Shown one piece after another: positions 34,144 through 42,186 of a stretch of DNA of 42,362 nucleotides. Source of the stretch: Pseudomonas sp. GM21 (GTDB lineage: Bacteria; Pseudomonadota; Gammaproteobacteria; Pseudomonadales; Pseudomonadaceae). How positions within the stretch are numbered: the stretch's first letter is position 1; each line of letters starts with the position of its first letter. The stretch lies in NCBI RefSeq assembly GCF_000282215.1, contig NZ_AKJS01000140.1:1-42362 (forward strand), read 5' to 3'. The position numbers and the translations under genes were made by a program. Below the pieces are notes generated by a model, which was given only the letters and a program-made list of their open reading frames with translations, was not told the origin of the DNA and did no database searches.

Positions 34144-34536
34144 ATGGAACGATTCACCGGCGGCTGCCTGTGCGGCAAGGTCAGGTTCGTGGCATCGGGA
34201 CGCCCCTATCGGGTCGGCCTTTGTCATTGTCTGGACTGCCGCAAGCATCATGGGGCGCTTTTTCACGCGTCGGCGATATTCCCGCAGGATGCGGTCACGA
34301 TCGAAGGCGAAACCCGCGATTACGCGGGGCGGTTTTTCTGCCCTCGCTGCGGTTCCTCGGTGTTCGCCCGCACCGCCGACGAAGTCGAAGTGAACCTGGG
34401 CTCCCTTGATGCGCCAGACCAACTCAAGCCAACCTATGAAAGCTGGATTGTGCGCCGCGAGTCCTGGTTGCCGGCGTTTCCACTTACAAGACGATATGAG
34501 CACGATCGTGACGCCACGGGGCGTGTTGATGAGTAG
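34144..34536 (+). CDS. GFA-family zinc protein
   Basis: 130-residue member of the GFA (glutathione-dependent formaldehyde-activating enzyme-like, CENP-V/GFA) family, a zinc-binding fold of mostly unknown biochemical role. Zinc ligands appear as CLCGKVRF, CHCLDCRKHHGA and CPRCGSSVFAR, in the usual order. GAGGAGG six bases before the ATG at 34144 decides the start; an upstream ATG at 34123 adds seven residues. It is divergent from the hybrid kinase and convergent (23-base gap) with the lipoprotein gene. Confidence 0.9.
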   Translation: MERFTGGCLCGKVRFVASGRPYRVGLCHCLDCRKHHGALFHASAIFPQDAVTIEGETRDYAGRFFCPRCGSSVFARTADEVEVNLGSLDAPDQLKPTYESWIVRRESWLPAFPLTRRYEHDRDATGRVDE

Positions 34537-34559
34537 TTATCGATTGCGAAGGGGTGTGG

Positions 34560-35012
34560 CTACTTCGCCGCGACACCTTGCTTGATATCCCCACAAAAGA
34601 TATCAAAGTTGCCATCCGAGGGTGCCGTGCGTACGACGATGGCGTACTCACCGGAGAGCAGAACCGACATTTCAACCGGTGCGGTTCTGGATAACGTCCA
34701 GCCGCGTATGGGCTGGCGTTCGGTGTTGACCTGTTCGTTCATCGCGTAGGCGACCGGTCCGGGTTGTTGGCAACTGCCTTTATAAATGAAGGTGTAAAGG
34801 CGCAAGGGCAGGGTGACACCGCCTGGAGCACCGCTGATGAAGTAACTCAATCCGGTTTTATTGTCATAGCTCGACAACGTTACATTGCCGATCTGACCGG
34901 CGTTGCGCTGTGTGGCAATCAAAGTAACGGTGACACTAGGGGTCGATGATGTGGCGCAGCCAAAGAGGGTTATGGTGACCAGTAGTGCTGCCAGTGAAAT
35001 TTTGAGGTTCAT
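34560..35012 (-). CDS. Hypothetical lipoprotein
   Basis: 150-residue protein starting at the ATG 35010-35012 (AGGAG seven bases upstream); the open frame to 35150 is an unsupported extension. Signal peptide and lipobox are clear (MNLKISLAALLVTITLFGCA, lipidated Cys19). The mature part is rich in Ser/Thr and beta-strand-like, with cysteines in GSCQQPG and IFCGDIKQ. The VTVTLIATQRNAGQIGNVTLS start and LYTFIYKGSC resemble proteins of beta-sandwich type, but I recognise no family. No operon partner is evident. Confidence 0.78.
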   Translation of the reverse strand: MNLKISLAALLVTITLFGCATSSTPSVTVTLIATQRNAGQIGNVTLSSYDNKTGLSYFISGAPGGVTLPLRLYTFIYKGSCQQPGPVAYAMNEQVNTERQPIRGWTLSRTAPVEMSVLLSGEYAIVVRTAPSDGNFDIFCGDIKQGVAAK

Positions 35013-35164
35013 AGCCAAACTCCTGCGTCGAAGAACTGCACGGGTGATTAGCCGGTATAGCTCATTAATGGCGGCTCTGATGTTGTCTGCGTGAAATTCC
35101 GTGTACCTGTTGCCGTGTAGAGCTAAATTACAAAAAACATTCCTCCACAATGAAGGAAAGACCT

Positions 35165-35626
35165 ATGTTCAGATCTCGCTCATTGATTGCAGCCGTTACA
35201 TACCTTGCGCTGTCCTGCGGCTCAACCACGGCATTAGCCGACCCTGGCAATGGAAAAGGCCAGGGAAACGGCAAGGGCAACCCGCATAACAGCGAAGTTC
35301 ATGGCAACCAGGGAGGCAAAGGCAAGCAGTCCAGTGGCAACGATTGGGATCACGGCCCAAGCATCAATCACGCAAGCGTTCTGGGAATTATTGGCGGGCA
35401 TCAGGATTACTGGAGTCCCGCGTCGGCATTGCCGCCTGGCATTCAAAAGAACCTCGCGCGCGGCAAGCCACTTCCCCCAGGGATTGCCAAAAAACTGGAC
35501 GGCCGCTTAGTCGGCAGACTGCCTCACTATGATGGATATGAATGGCAACAAGCTGGCACCGATTTGATCCTGGTCGCGCTGGCGACCGGACTTATTTACG
35601 AAGTGCTCAACGGTGCTTTTCATTGA
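35165..35626 (+). CDS. CigR-family (RcnB-like) exported protein
   Basis: 153 residues, start ATG at 35165 preceded by a purine-rich AAGGAAAG. It has a signal peptide (RSLIAAVTYLALSCGSTTALA) and a Gly/Lys/Asn-rich linker (GKGQGNGKGNPHNSEVHGNQ). The C-terminal part contains LPPGIQKNLARGKPLPPGIAK, KKLDGRLVGRLP and YEWQQAGTDLILVALATGLIYEVLNG, the arrangement of the CigR/RcnB group. CigR of Salmonella is an inner-membrane anti-virulence regulator; environmental homologues are uncharacterised. The hydrophobic tail (about 130-150) could insert in the membrane. Confidence 0.85.
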   Translation: MFRSRSLIAAVTYLALSCGSTTALADPGNGKGQGNGKGNPHNSEVHGNQGGKGKQSSGNDWDHGPSINHASVLGIIGGHQDYWSPASALPPGIQKNLARGKPLPPGIAKKLDGRLVGRLPHYDGYEWQQAGTDLILVALATGLIYEVLNGAFH

Positions 35627-35730
35627 TCCTTGAGTCGCGAATACGGTTTGTTCGCAAATACATATTTCATCTGTTGCAGGACTTGAACTGTCTGGGTCCA
35701 AGTGCGTCTTAAGCCATGTGATATTAACTA

Positions 35731-36279
35731 ATGGACGCAATCATGATTTTAAAAAACAAGAGTCTCGTTGCTGTAATGTCTTGCGCCCTGATGCTTGCAG
35801 CGGCCCCATTACTGCCTGCTGACCTGTCTGTCATGAACTCCGCCTTTGCGAAGGATGGTGGCGGTGGTGGTGGTAACGGTGGCGGGAACGGCGGTGGCGG
35901 CGGTAACGGAAACGGAGGTGGTGGTCACGGCGGTGGCGTTGGCGGTAGCCATGGCGGCGGTACTGGAGGCGGTCACGCGGGTCACAGCGGTTCCGATCAC
36001 TCCGGCGGCTCTCACAGTAGCGGCCACGGCAATGGGCTCGCCAGTGATCACGCCGGCAGGTCCGTTCGCGATCATGGTGAAAGCGGAAATCACTACGGCA
36101 ATGACCGTAATAGTGACCGCGGTCATGGCCAGACGACTTCAGGCATTGCCCACTCCAGAGATACTCACGGCTTAAGCAAAGCCAGCGCTATTGCTGACTC
36201 GACTCCAGGCGATCACAACGCGAAAGGTTTGAGCAAAGCCGGGGTGTCGGTATCGAAAAGTCGCACTGATCATCCATAA
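35731..36279 (+). CDS. Exported glycine/histidine/serine-rich protein
   Basis: 182-residue low-complexity protein. A signal peptide (LVAVMSCALMLAAAPLLPA, cleavage near NSAFA) is followed by a poly-Gly/Asn/His segment (about 42-100) and a Ser/His/Asp-rich region containing the repeated GLSKA phrase (HGLSKASAIA and KGLSKAGVSV). Such proteins occur next to CigR-type genes in Pseudomonas; no function is established. The start is either 35731 or the ATG at 35743; neither has a strong ribosome site. His-rich composition could bind metals, but this is speculative. Low complexity means the true extent of order is unknown. Confidence 0.7.
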   Translation: MDAIMILKNKSLVAVMSCALMLAAAPLLPADLSVMNSAFAKDGGGGGGNGGGNGGGGGNGNGGGGHGGGVGGSHGGGTGGGHAGHSGSDHSGGSHSSGHGNGLASDHAGRSVRDHGESGNHYGNDRNSDRGHGQTTSGIAHSRDTHGLSKASAIADSTPGDHNAKGLSKAGVSVSKSRTDHP

Positions 36280-36676
36280 CAGCGGATAGGGAATACGACA
36301 GATTCAATTGCGAAGTCTGCCGCATGCTTCAGATCAGTTCGACTTCTTCTGTGGAAAGTCTGAGTAGGCGGGAATCCTCGCCTACCCTCTGCGAGCGCAC
36401 TTGCATGACTATAAAAAAGTGAGGTTGCTCGTCCTCGCGCCTCCCGCCCCACCCATAACCCATCGCCCCTGTATCCAGTTCCCTCGACCAAGGCGCCACT
36501 CAAGGTGTACTCGCCTGGCGTTCATTGAAACAGTGTGTTGAATTGACCGAGCATCTCCCATTGCTGACCAACGACGGTTGATGCCCTGCGCCGTAAGCAC
36601 GTCATCGATGACTTCCCCGCAATACAAACGTAATCTTGCCGATTCGCGTACCAAGACAAAAAACAAGGAGTCATTG
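36280..36676. other. Intergenic region with a hairpin
   Basis: About 400 bases between the glycine-rich gene and gal. GTAGGCG (36364-36370) and CGCCTAC (36379-36385) form a 7-bp hairpin with an 8-base loop and no T-run, perhaps a weak terminator. A minus-strand frame at 36409-36666 has no family features. I see no RNA gene. Confidence 0.5.
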
Positions 36677-37603
36677 ATGCGACCAATCCGTCTCGGCCTG
36701 GTGGGCTACGGCAAGATTGCCCAGGATCAACACGTTCCAGCGATCAACGCCAACCCCGCGTTCCAGTTGGTGTCCGTCGCAACTCAAGGGCAGCCCTGCG
36801 CCGGGGTAGAGAATTTTCAGTCCCTCGGCGAGATGCTCGAAAACGGCCCGCATGTCGATGCGATTGCGTTCTGCACACCGCCGCAAGGGCGATTCGCTCT
36901 GGTGCAACAAGCGCTGGCCGCTGGCAAACATGTGTTGGTAGAAAAACCGCCGTGCGCCACGTTGGGTGAAGCGATGGCGTTAGTGACTCAGGCAGAGGCG
37001 CAGGGTGTCAGTGGCTTGTTCGCCTGGCATTCACGCTACGCACCCGGCATCGAAGCCGCCCGCGAATGGCTGGGCACCCGCACCTTGCAAAGCGTACAGA
37101 TCGACTGGAAAGAAGACGTGCGCAAATGGCACCCGGGCCAGGCCTGGATCTGGCAGCCCGGAGGTCTGGGTGTCTTCGATCCCGGCATCAATGCCTTGTC
37201 CATTGCCACCCATCTGCTGGCGTTGCCGCTGTTTGTCGAGTCTGCCGAGCTGCGCGTCCCCGGCAACTGCCAGTCGCCTATTGCCGCCTCCATCAAAATG
37301 TCCGATGCGCGCCACCTCGATGTCCGCGCGGAGTTCGATTTCGACCACGGTCATGAGGAACTCTGGAGCATCGAGATTCGCTGCACAGAAGGCATCCTGC
37401 GACTGGATAACGGTGGCGCGCTGTTGAGCATTGACGGCGTGCGCCAAGCCGTATCGGAGGAGGGTGAGTACGCGGCGGTGTATCGACATTTTCAACAGCT
37501 GATTGACGACAAAGCCAGTGACCTGGACCTCCAGCCGTTGCGACTGGTGGCTGACAGTTTTTTTGTCGGCAGTCGGGCGTTGGTTGAGCCGTTCTACGAT
37601 TAG
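36677..37603 (+). CDS. gal: D-galactose 1-dehydrogenase (Gfo/Idh/MocA family)
   Basis: 308-residue NAD(P)-dependent oxidoreductase very similar to the P. fluorescens galactose dehydrogenase (D-galactose to D-galactonolactone, first step of the non-phosphorylative route). The Rossmann motif is GLVGYGKIAQDQH, the catalytic EKPP occurs in HVLVEKPPCATLG, and WHSRYAP, DWKEDVRKWHPGQAW and FDPGINALSI form the substrate domain. AAGGAG seven bases before the ATG at 36677 fixes the start; the frame extends to 36578 without family similarity. No galactonate dehydratase, aldolase or sugar importer is adjacent, so the rest of the pathway must be elsewhere. Confidence 0.9.
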   Translation: MRPIRLGLVGYGKIAQDQHVPAINANPAFQLVSVATQGQPCAGVENFQSLGEMLENGPHVDAIAFCTPPQGRFALVQQALAAGKHVLVEKPPCATLGEAMALVTQAEAQGVSGLFAWHSRYAPGIEAAREWLGTRTLQSVQIDWKEDVRKWHPGQAWIWQPGGLGVFDPGINALSIATHLLALPLFVESAELRVPGNCQSPIAASIKMSDARHLDVRAEFDFDHGHEELWSIEIRCTEGILRLDNGGALLSIDGVRQAVSEEGEYAAVYRHFQQLIDDKASDLDLQPLRLVADSFFVGSRALVEPFYD

Positions 37604-37725
37604 CGGCTGCGCAAAGATTTAGCCGGTCTGTTGCATCGATCGGTTGAATCCACACTCTAAAGTTACAAAACCAGGAACTGGAAACTCGGATCGCTCGCGC
37701 TAGCCGCGCTCCGACATACCCAAAA

Positions 37726-38916
37726 ATGAGTACTGAAAGTCCGCGCACCGACGCTGAGCGTCTTCGTATTCCACGCACGATTTGGGCGTTGGGCTTTGTC
37801 AGCCTGTTCATGGATCTATCGTCTGAATTGGTACACAGTTTACTGCCTGTGTTTATGGTCACTACATTGGGTGCAAGTGCATTGACCGTCGGGGTGATCG
37901 AGGGGATTGCCGAGTCGACCGCGATGCTCGTCAAGATATTCTCTGGCGCTATCAGCGACTTTATTGGTCGGCGCAAAGGATTGCTGCTTCTGGGATATGG
38001 TTTGGCCGCTCTGAGCAAACCGCTTTTTCCTCTGGCTCAATCGGTTGAAGTGGTCTTCACCGCACGCCTTCTGGATCGAATCGGCAAAGGCATTCGTGGT
38101 GCACCGCGAGATGCCCTGGTTGCCGATGTGTCGCCACCAGAAATACGTGGTGCCTGTTTTGGGCTGCGACAGTCGATGGATACCGCAGGGGCTGTTCTTG
38201 GCCCCGCTCTGGCCATCTTCCTCATGCTATGGCTCGCCGATATCCAGCTTGTCCTGTGGTTTGCAGTGATCCCGGCAACAATAGCGGTGGCTCTCATTTT
38301 AGTTGGAGTAAAAGAACCCACACCTGCCTCCAGCGAGCGCAACTTCCGATCTCCCATTCATTGGAGAGTCCTTCACGATTTTTCCACTGGCTATTGGTGG
38401 GTCGTCATTATTGGAGGGGTGTTTACACTTGCCCGTTTCAGCGAGGCGTTTCTGGTATTACGGGCGCAGCAGACAGGTCTGTCGATCACCTGGATTGCGC
38501 TGGTGATGGTGGTAATGGCACTTTTTTATATGTTGTCCGCTTACCCTGCCGGCTGGCTATCTGATCGTATCAATCGGACGAAGCTGCTTTGCGTGGGTAT
38601 GGGGTTACTCGTCCTGGCGGATCTGGTACTTGCCCAGTCCAGTTCAGTCATCACGATGATGCTGGGCGTTGCGTTGTGGGGGCTTCATATGGGATTTAGC
38701 CAAGGCATTCTTGCCTCGCTGGTAGCGGATAACGCGCCCACAGTACTCAAGGGCACCGCCTACGGCATTTTCAATCTGGTCAGTGGTGCATGCATGCTGA
38801 TCGCCAGCGTTCTTGCGGGCGGGTTATGGCACAGCCTTGGATCGGACAGTACGTTCCTCACTGGGGCATTGCTTGCCACAACAGCTCTGCTCCTGCTTTT
38901 GTTCAAGCCGCAGTAA
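37726..38916 (+). CDS. MFS transporter
   Basis: 396-residue major facilitator with about twelve membrane segments. The loop between segments 2 and 3 reads ISDFIGRRKGLLLLGYGLAA, the MFS A-motif, and a second copy lies in the other half (AGWLSDRINRTKLLCVGMGL). FMDLSSELVHSLLPVF in segment 1 and RLLDRIGKGIRGAPRDALVA after segment 4 are characteristic of a subgroup often annotated as general MFS or resistance transporters. There is no good Shine-Dalgarno before the ATG, so the start is less certain. The substrate is unknown. Codon use looks slightly less GC-rich than its neighbours. Confidence 0.88.
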   Translation: MSTESPRTDAERLRIPRTIWALGFVSLFMDLSSELVHSLLPVFMVTTLGASALTVGVIEGIAESTAMLVKIFSGAISDFIGRRKGLLLLGYGLAALSKPLFPLAQSVEVVFTARLLDRIGKGIRGAPRDALVADVSPPEIRGACFGLRQSMDTAGAVLGPALAIFLMLWLADIQLVLWFAVIPATIAVALILVGVKEPTPASSERNFRSPIHWRVLHDFSTGYWWVVIIGGVFTLARFSEAFLVLRAQQTGLSITWIALVMVVMALFYMLSAYPAGWLSDRINRTKLLCVGMGLLVLADLVLAQSSSVITMMLGVALWGLHMGFSQGILASLVADNAPTVLKGTAYGIFNLVSGACMLIASVLAGGLWHSLGSDSTFLTGALLATTALLLLLFKPQ

Positions 38917-39017
38917 CTACAGGTGACCCTAAGACTGCCGTCACGCGGCGCCAAGCTTCATGACTGGATCGCAATGGGCTGCCTTTCGTGTTCCTTGAGG
39001 ATAGGGCCTGATTAATA

Positions 39018-39037
39018 GCAACTGACTCTCATTGTTA
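39018..39037. promoter_or_regulatory. Possible Fur-type palindrome upstream of the Ca2+/H+ antiporter
   Basis: The site GCAACTGACTCTCATTGTTA (39018-39037) agrees with the core AATGATAATCATT at 9 of 13 positions and keeps the TGA...TCA symmetry of Pseudomonas Fur boxes. It is about 95 bases upstream of the antiporter ATG. A weak match, given with low confidence. Confidence 0.3.
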
Positions 39038-39132
39038 TGTCGGTGGAATTTTCGACGGGATTGCGCAAGTAAGCCATCCTTACCGGGATATCGATTGCCG
39101 CTTCATCAACCTGGTCTTATGCGAGTACAGCC

Positions 39133-40203
39133 ATGCTCTATTGGATGTTGGTCTTCGTCCCCATTCCCATCCTCTTGAAGTTCATTGCGCCCGAGCAGGA
39201 CTTGCTGATTTTTCTGGCGGCTTCTCTGGCCATCGTGCCGCTGGCCGGATGGCTGGGGCGGGCGACCGAGCAACTGGCTGAGCGCTCAGGGGAAGGGGTT
39301 GGTGGGTTGCTCAATGCCACGTTCGGCAATGCCACTGAACTGATCATCGCCATTAGCGCATTGCGGGCCGGCCTGCACGATGTGGTGAAAGCCTCCCTGA
39401 TCGGCTCCATTGTCGGCAATATCCTGCTGGTGCTGGGGGCCGCCATGCTTGCCGGCGGGTTGCGTCACAAGGAACAGCAATTCAATGCCCTCGCAGCTCG
39501 CTCCCAGGCCACGTTGCTGACCATGGCGACCATCGCACTTGTATTGGCGGCTGCCTACAACGCCGTGGTGGCGCCTCGTGCGCCGGAAGGGCTGCAAAGG
39601 TTGAGCCTATATATCGCCGTGGTCTTGCTGTTTGTTTATGGGTTGTTTCTGTTGTACTCGCTGGTGACCCACAAGAACCTGTTTGCCGGGGATCCCAAGG
39701 TGGCGAGCGATGGGCAGCAGTCCCCGCTCTGGTCAAAGAGTAAGGCGTTGCTGGTTCTGGCCGTGGCGACATTGTTGATCGCCTGGGTCAGCGAGATCCT
39801 GGTGGCGGCCATCGAGCCCAGTGCGCATCAACTTGGCCTGAGCAACCTCTTTGTCGGTGTGTTCATTGTCGCGATACTCGGAAACGCCGCGGAGCATTCT
39901 TCCGCGATTTCGGCGGCCATGAAAAACCGCATGGACCTTTCGCTCTCGATTGCGATTGGTTCCAGTGTTCAGGTCGCCCTTTTTGTAGCCCCCGTTCTCG
40001 TGCTGGCCAGCTACGCCATCGGTTCGGCGCCAATGGACCTGGCGTTCTCCGGCGGTTTGGTCCTCAGTGTGCTGCTGGCCGTTCTGATTACCGGTCAGGT
40101 GGCCGGCGACGGACGATCCGACTGGCTCAAAGGGGTGCAACTGCTCGCCGTGTACTTGATCCTCGGCCTGGCCTATTTCTTTACACCTGATGTGGCGGCC
40201 TGA
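39133..40203 (+). CDS. Calcium/proton antiporter (CaCA superfamily, CAX type)
   Basis: 356-residue inner-membrane exchanger expected to export Ca2+ against H+. Eleven membrane segments can be traced. Both alpha repeats are intact: GLLNATFGNATELIIAI (GNATEL at 65-70) and VAILGNAAEHSSAISAA (GNAAEH at 250-255), whose acidic residues bind the cation. The central acidic region typical of eukaryotic CAX is short here. It lies 51 bases upstream of the RcnA-like gene on the same strand, so the two are probably co-transcribed as a divalent-cation efflux pair. Confidence 0.93.
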   Translation: MLYWMLVFVPIPILLKFIAPEQDLLIFLAASLAIVPLAGWLGRATEQLAERSGEGVGGLLNATFGNATELIIAISALRAGLHDVVKASLIGSIVGNILLVLGAAMLAGGLRHKEQQFNALAARSQATLLTMATIALVLAAAYNAVVAPRAPEGLQRLSLYIAVVLLFVYGLFLLYSLVTHKNLFAGDPKVASDGQQSPLWSKSKALLVLAVATLLIAWVSEILVAAIEPSAHQLGLSNLFVGVFIVAILGNAAEHSSAISAAMKNRMDLSLSIAIGSSVQVALFVAPVLVLASYAIGSAPMDLAFSGGLVLSVLLAVLITGQVAGDGRSDWLKGVQLLAVYLILGLAYFFTPDVAA

Positions 40204-40254
40204 ACTTATAGATTCTTTCGAAACCCTCCGCCGTTACTCCACATAGGCTCTGTC

Positions 40255-41391
40255 ATGCCGGATTTTTCAGAACTGCTTCGGCAGGGTAGCGCCCACGCGT
40301 GGTTCTATTTCCCCAGCGCAATACTGCTCGGAGCCTTGCACGGGCTTGAGCCGGGGCATTCAAAAACCATGATGGCGGCGTTCATCGTGGCCATTCGGGG
40401 CTCTGTCAAACAAGCCGTGTTGTTGGGCCTGGCCGCAACGCTGTCGCATACGGCAGTAGTCTGGTTGGTCGCTATCGGTGGCATGTACCTGGGCAAGGGA
40501 CTGGATGCTCAAACCACCGAGCCGTATTTCCAGCTGGCATCTGCGGCACTGATTATCTTGATTGCACTCTGGATGCTGTGGCGCACCTGGCGTGGCGAGC
40601 AGATGTTCAAGTTTGAGCAGGGGGAAAGTCACCGCCAAGACCACGGTCACCACGATGAAACCCAGCGCATTGATACCGGCCATGGCCGCATCGAGCTTTC
40701 GATTTTCGAAGCCGGCATGCCACCGCACTGGCGCCTGAAAGGAGTGAGCGGGCATGCCTGGGGCGCTGCGGATGTCCGGGTGCTGACGACGCGTCCGGAC
40801 GGCAGCACCCAAGCGTTCTCATTTGTTGAACATGAAGGTTTTCTGCAATCGACGGCCGACATTCCCGAACCCCATGAATTCAGCGTTCGCTTGAGCCTTG
40901 GACACGCCGGGCACTCGCATGACTACGACCTGGAATACCAGGAGCATGATCACGGACACTCGCACGAGGGGCTGGAAGGTGTGGAATTGTCAGTTGACGG
41001 GTATCAGGATGCACATGAACGTGCCCATGCCAATGACATCCGCAAGCGCTTCACCCATCGTGAAGTGACCACCGGCCAGATCATCGTGTTCGGCTTGACG
41101 GGAGGGCTGATTCCTTGCCCGGCGGCCATCACCGTTTTGCTGCTCTGCCTCCAGGTCAAGGAAGTCGCCTTGGGTGGCTTGCTCGTCCTGTGCTTCAGCA
41201 TTGGCCTGGCGATTACGCTGGTGTCGGTCGGCGCGGCGGCAGCCATTGGCGCCCGGCAAGCCACTCACCGCTGGCCGTGGATGGGGGCGGTTGCGCGTCG
41301 GGCACCTTATCTGTCCGGCGCGTTGATTATCGGTGTGGGCTTGTATGTCGGCCTTCATGGCTGGATCGGGTTGAATGCTGTCTCGTCCTGA
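40255..41391 (+). CDS. rcnA: RcnA-like nickel/cobalt efflux protein with an inserted domain
   Basis: 378-residue NicO/RcnA family exporter, about 100 residues longer than E. coli RcnA. The first membrane segments carry ALHGLEPGHSKTM (the HxxEPGH metal motif, about residues 29-35), the second half has GGLIPCPAAITVLLL. The cytoplasmic or periplasmic loop (about 112-270) contains histidine clusters (SHRQDHGHHDET and HAGHSHDYD..EHDHGHSHEG) flanking a beta-rich segment of some 75 residues (GRIELSIFEAGMPPHWRLKG onward) not present in the E. coli protein. The extra segment may be a metal-sensing or delivery module. No RcnR/NikR-type repressor is adjacent. Confidence 0.88.
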   Translation: MPDFSELLRQGSAHAWFYFPSAILLGALHGLEPGHSKTMMAAFIVAIRGSVKQAVLLGLAATLSHTAVVWLVAIGGMYLGKGLDAQTTEPYFQLASAALIILIALWMLWRTWRGEQMFKFEQGESHRQDHGHHDETQRIDTGHGRIELSIFEAGMPPHWRLKGVSGHAWGAADVRVLTTRPDGSTQAFSFVEHEGFLQSTADIPEPHEFSVRLSLGHAGHSHDYDLEYQEHDHGHSHEGLEGVELSVDGYQDAHERAHANDIRKRFTHREVTTGQIIVFGLTGGLIPCPAAITVLLLCLQVKEVALGGLLVLCFSIGLAITLVSVGAAAAIGARQATHRWPWMGAVARRAPYLSGALIIGVGLYVGLHGWIGLNAVSS

Positions 41392-41459
41392 ATAAGGTTT
41401 CAACTTCTGACTTTTTATCAGGACCGCGACTATTGATGCATCAGCTCGGGGTTCGCCCG

Positions 41460-42032
41460 TCATGGCGCGATGACACACAGCTCCCCGGTGGCGCGGATCA
41501 GGGCCTGACCGTGCAGTTGATCCTTGATCAGGCTGGCTCGCTCGGTCCCCAGCCAGTCTGGGCAGTGGGGGTCATTGCGATAGGGCTCGAAGGCGGCGTA
41601 TTGCTGCAACAGGCGGTGTTGCAGCTCATCCAGCAGTGGCCTGATTTGATGGATGAGGTCCGGGCGTGGTGTGTCTGGTGCCTTGTCCGCCGCGCGCCAT
41701 TGCGCGAGCAAGCCGTATTGCACCAGCTTGTTGGCTTCGATTTGTGCGGCGATCAGATCGGCGACCTCGTCCGGATTCAGCTTCTGGCTCACGGCAGTCT
41801 TCCTGGCGTTGTCGATAAGCTGTGTTTCCCGGGCCGTGTCCTGGACTGGCTTGCCGCTGTCCCATTTGGTCAACGCCACGAGATCAGCAGTATTCAAGCG
41901 CTCGTTGATCGTCACCAGCAGCGGCAACAAGCTATCGGGTACGGGGGCGGGTGTACTGGCCTGGACGCTGCAAGCGAATACCCCGAACAGGGCGCAGCTC
42001 AGCAGTTGCGGCAAGCGTTGGAAGTGGGGCAT
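41460..42032 (-). CDS. Periplasmic chorismate mutase (AroQ-gamma, *AroQ type)
   Basis: 190-residue exported chorismate mutase (chorismate to prephenate). The ATG at 42030-42032 has GAGG eight bases upstream; the frame extends to 42062. A signal peptide (LLSCALFGVFACSVQA) is followed by the all-helical AroQ fold: LLVTINERLNTADLVALTKW, KPVQDTARETQLID, and AAQIEANKLVQYGLLAQW, with the expected active-site Arg/Lys/Glu residues in the helices. The C-terminus (NDPHCPDW...GELCVIAP) has two cysteines, probably a disulfide, as in exported AroQ-gamma enzymes. In Pseudomonas these act with periplasmic cyclohexadienyl dehydratase in a hidden phenylalanine route; no such gene is adjacent. Confidence 0.9.
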   Translation of the reverse strand: MPHFQRLPQLLSCALFGVFACSVQASTPAPVPDSLLPLLVTINERLNTADLVALTKWDSGKPVQDTARETQLIDNARKTAVSQKLNPDEVADLIAAQIEANKLVQYGLLAQWRAADKAPDTPRPDLIHQIRPLLDELQHRLLQQYAAFEPYRNDPHCPDWLGTERASLIKDQLHGQALIRATGELCVIAP

Positions 42033-42129
42033 AGGCACAACCTCATTGAGCGCAAAATTCACAATCAGGTCTTATGTACCACAGGTGCGGCAGAGGCATT
42101 AAGTGGGGACTGGTTTATTTTGTTCAGGA

Positions 42130-42158
42130 AAAAGCCCGGCTTGTTTGGCCGGGCTTTT
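42130..42158 (-). terminator. Terminator downstream of the 13-residue-repeat gene
   Basis: AAAAGCCCGGC (42130-42140) and GCCGGGCTTTT (42148-42158) form an 11-bp stem with a 7-base loop; on the minus strand it ends in TTTTT. It lies 29 bases after the stop of the repeat-protein gene. Confidence 0.88.
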
Positions 42159-42186
42159 CATTGAGTGCAGCGTGAAGACTAATCAT

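Noticed and set aside
36409..36666. Minus-strand 85-codon frame before gal
   Set aside because: No ribosome site, no family features; overlaps the gal upstream region.
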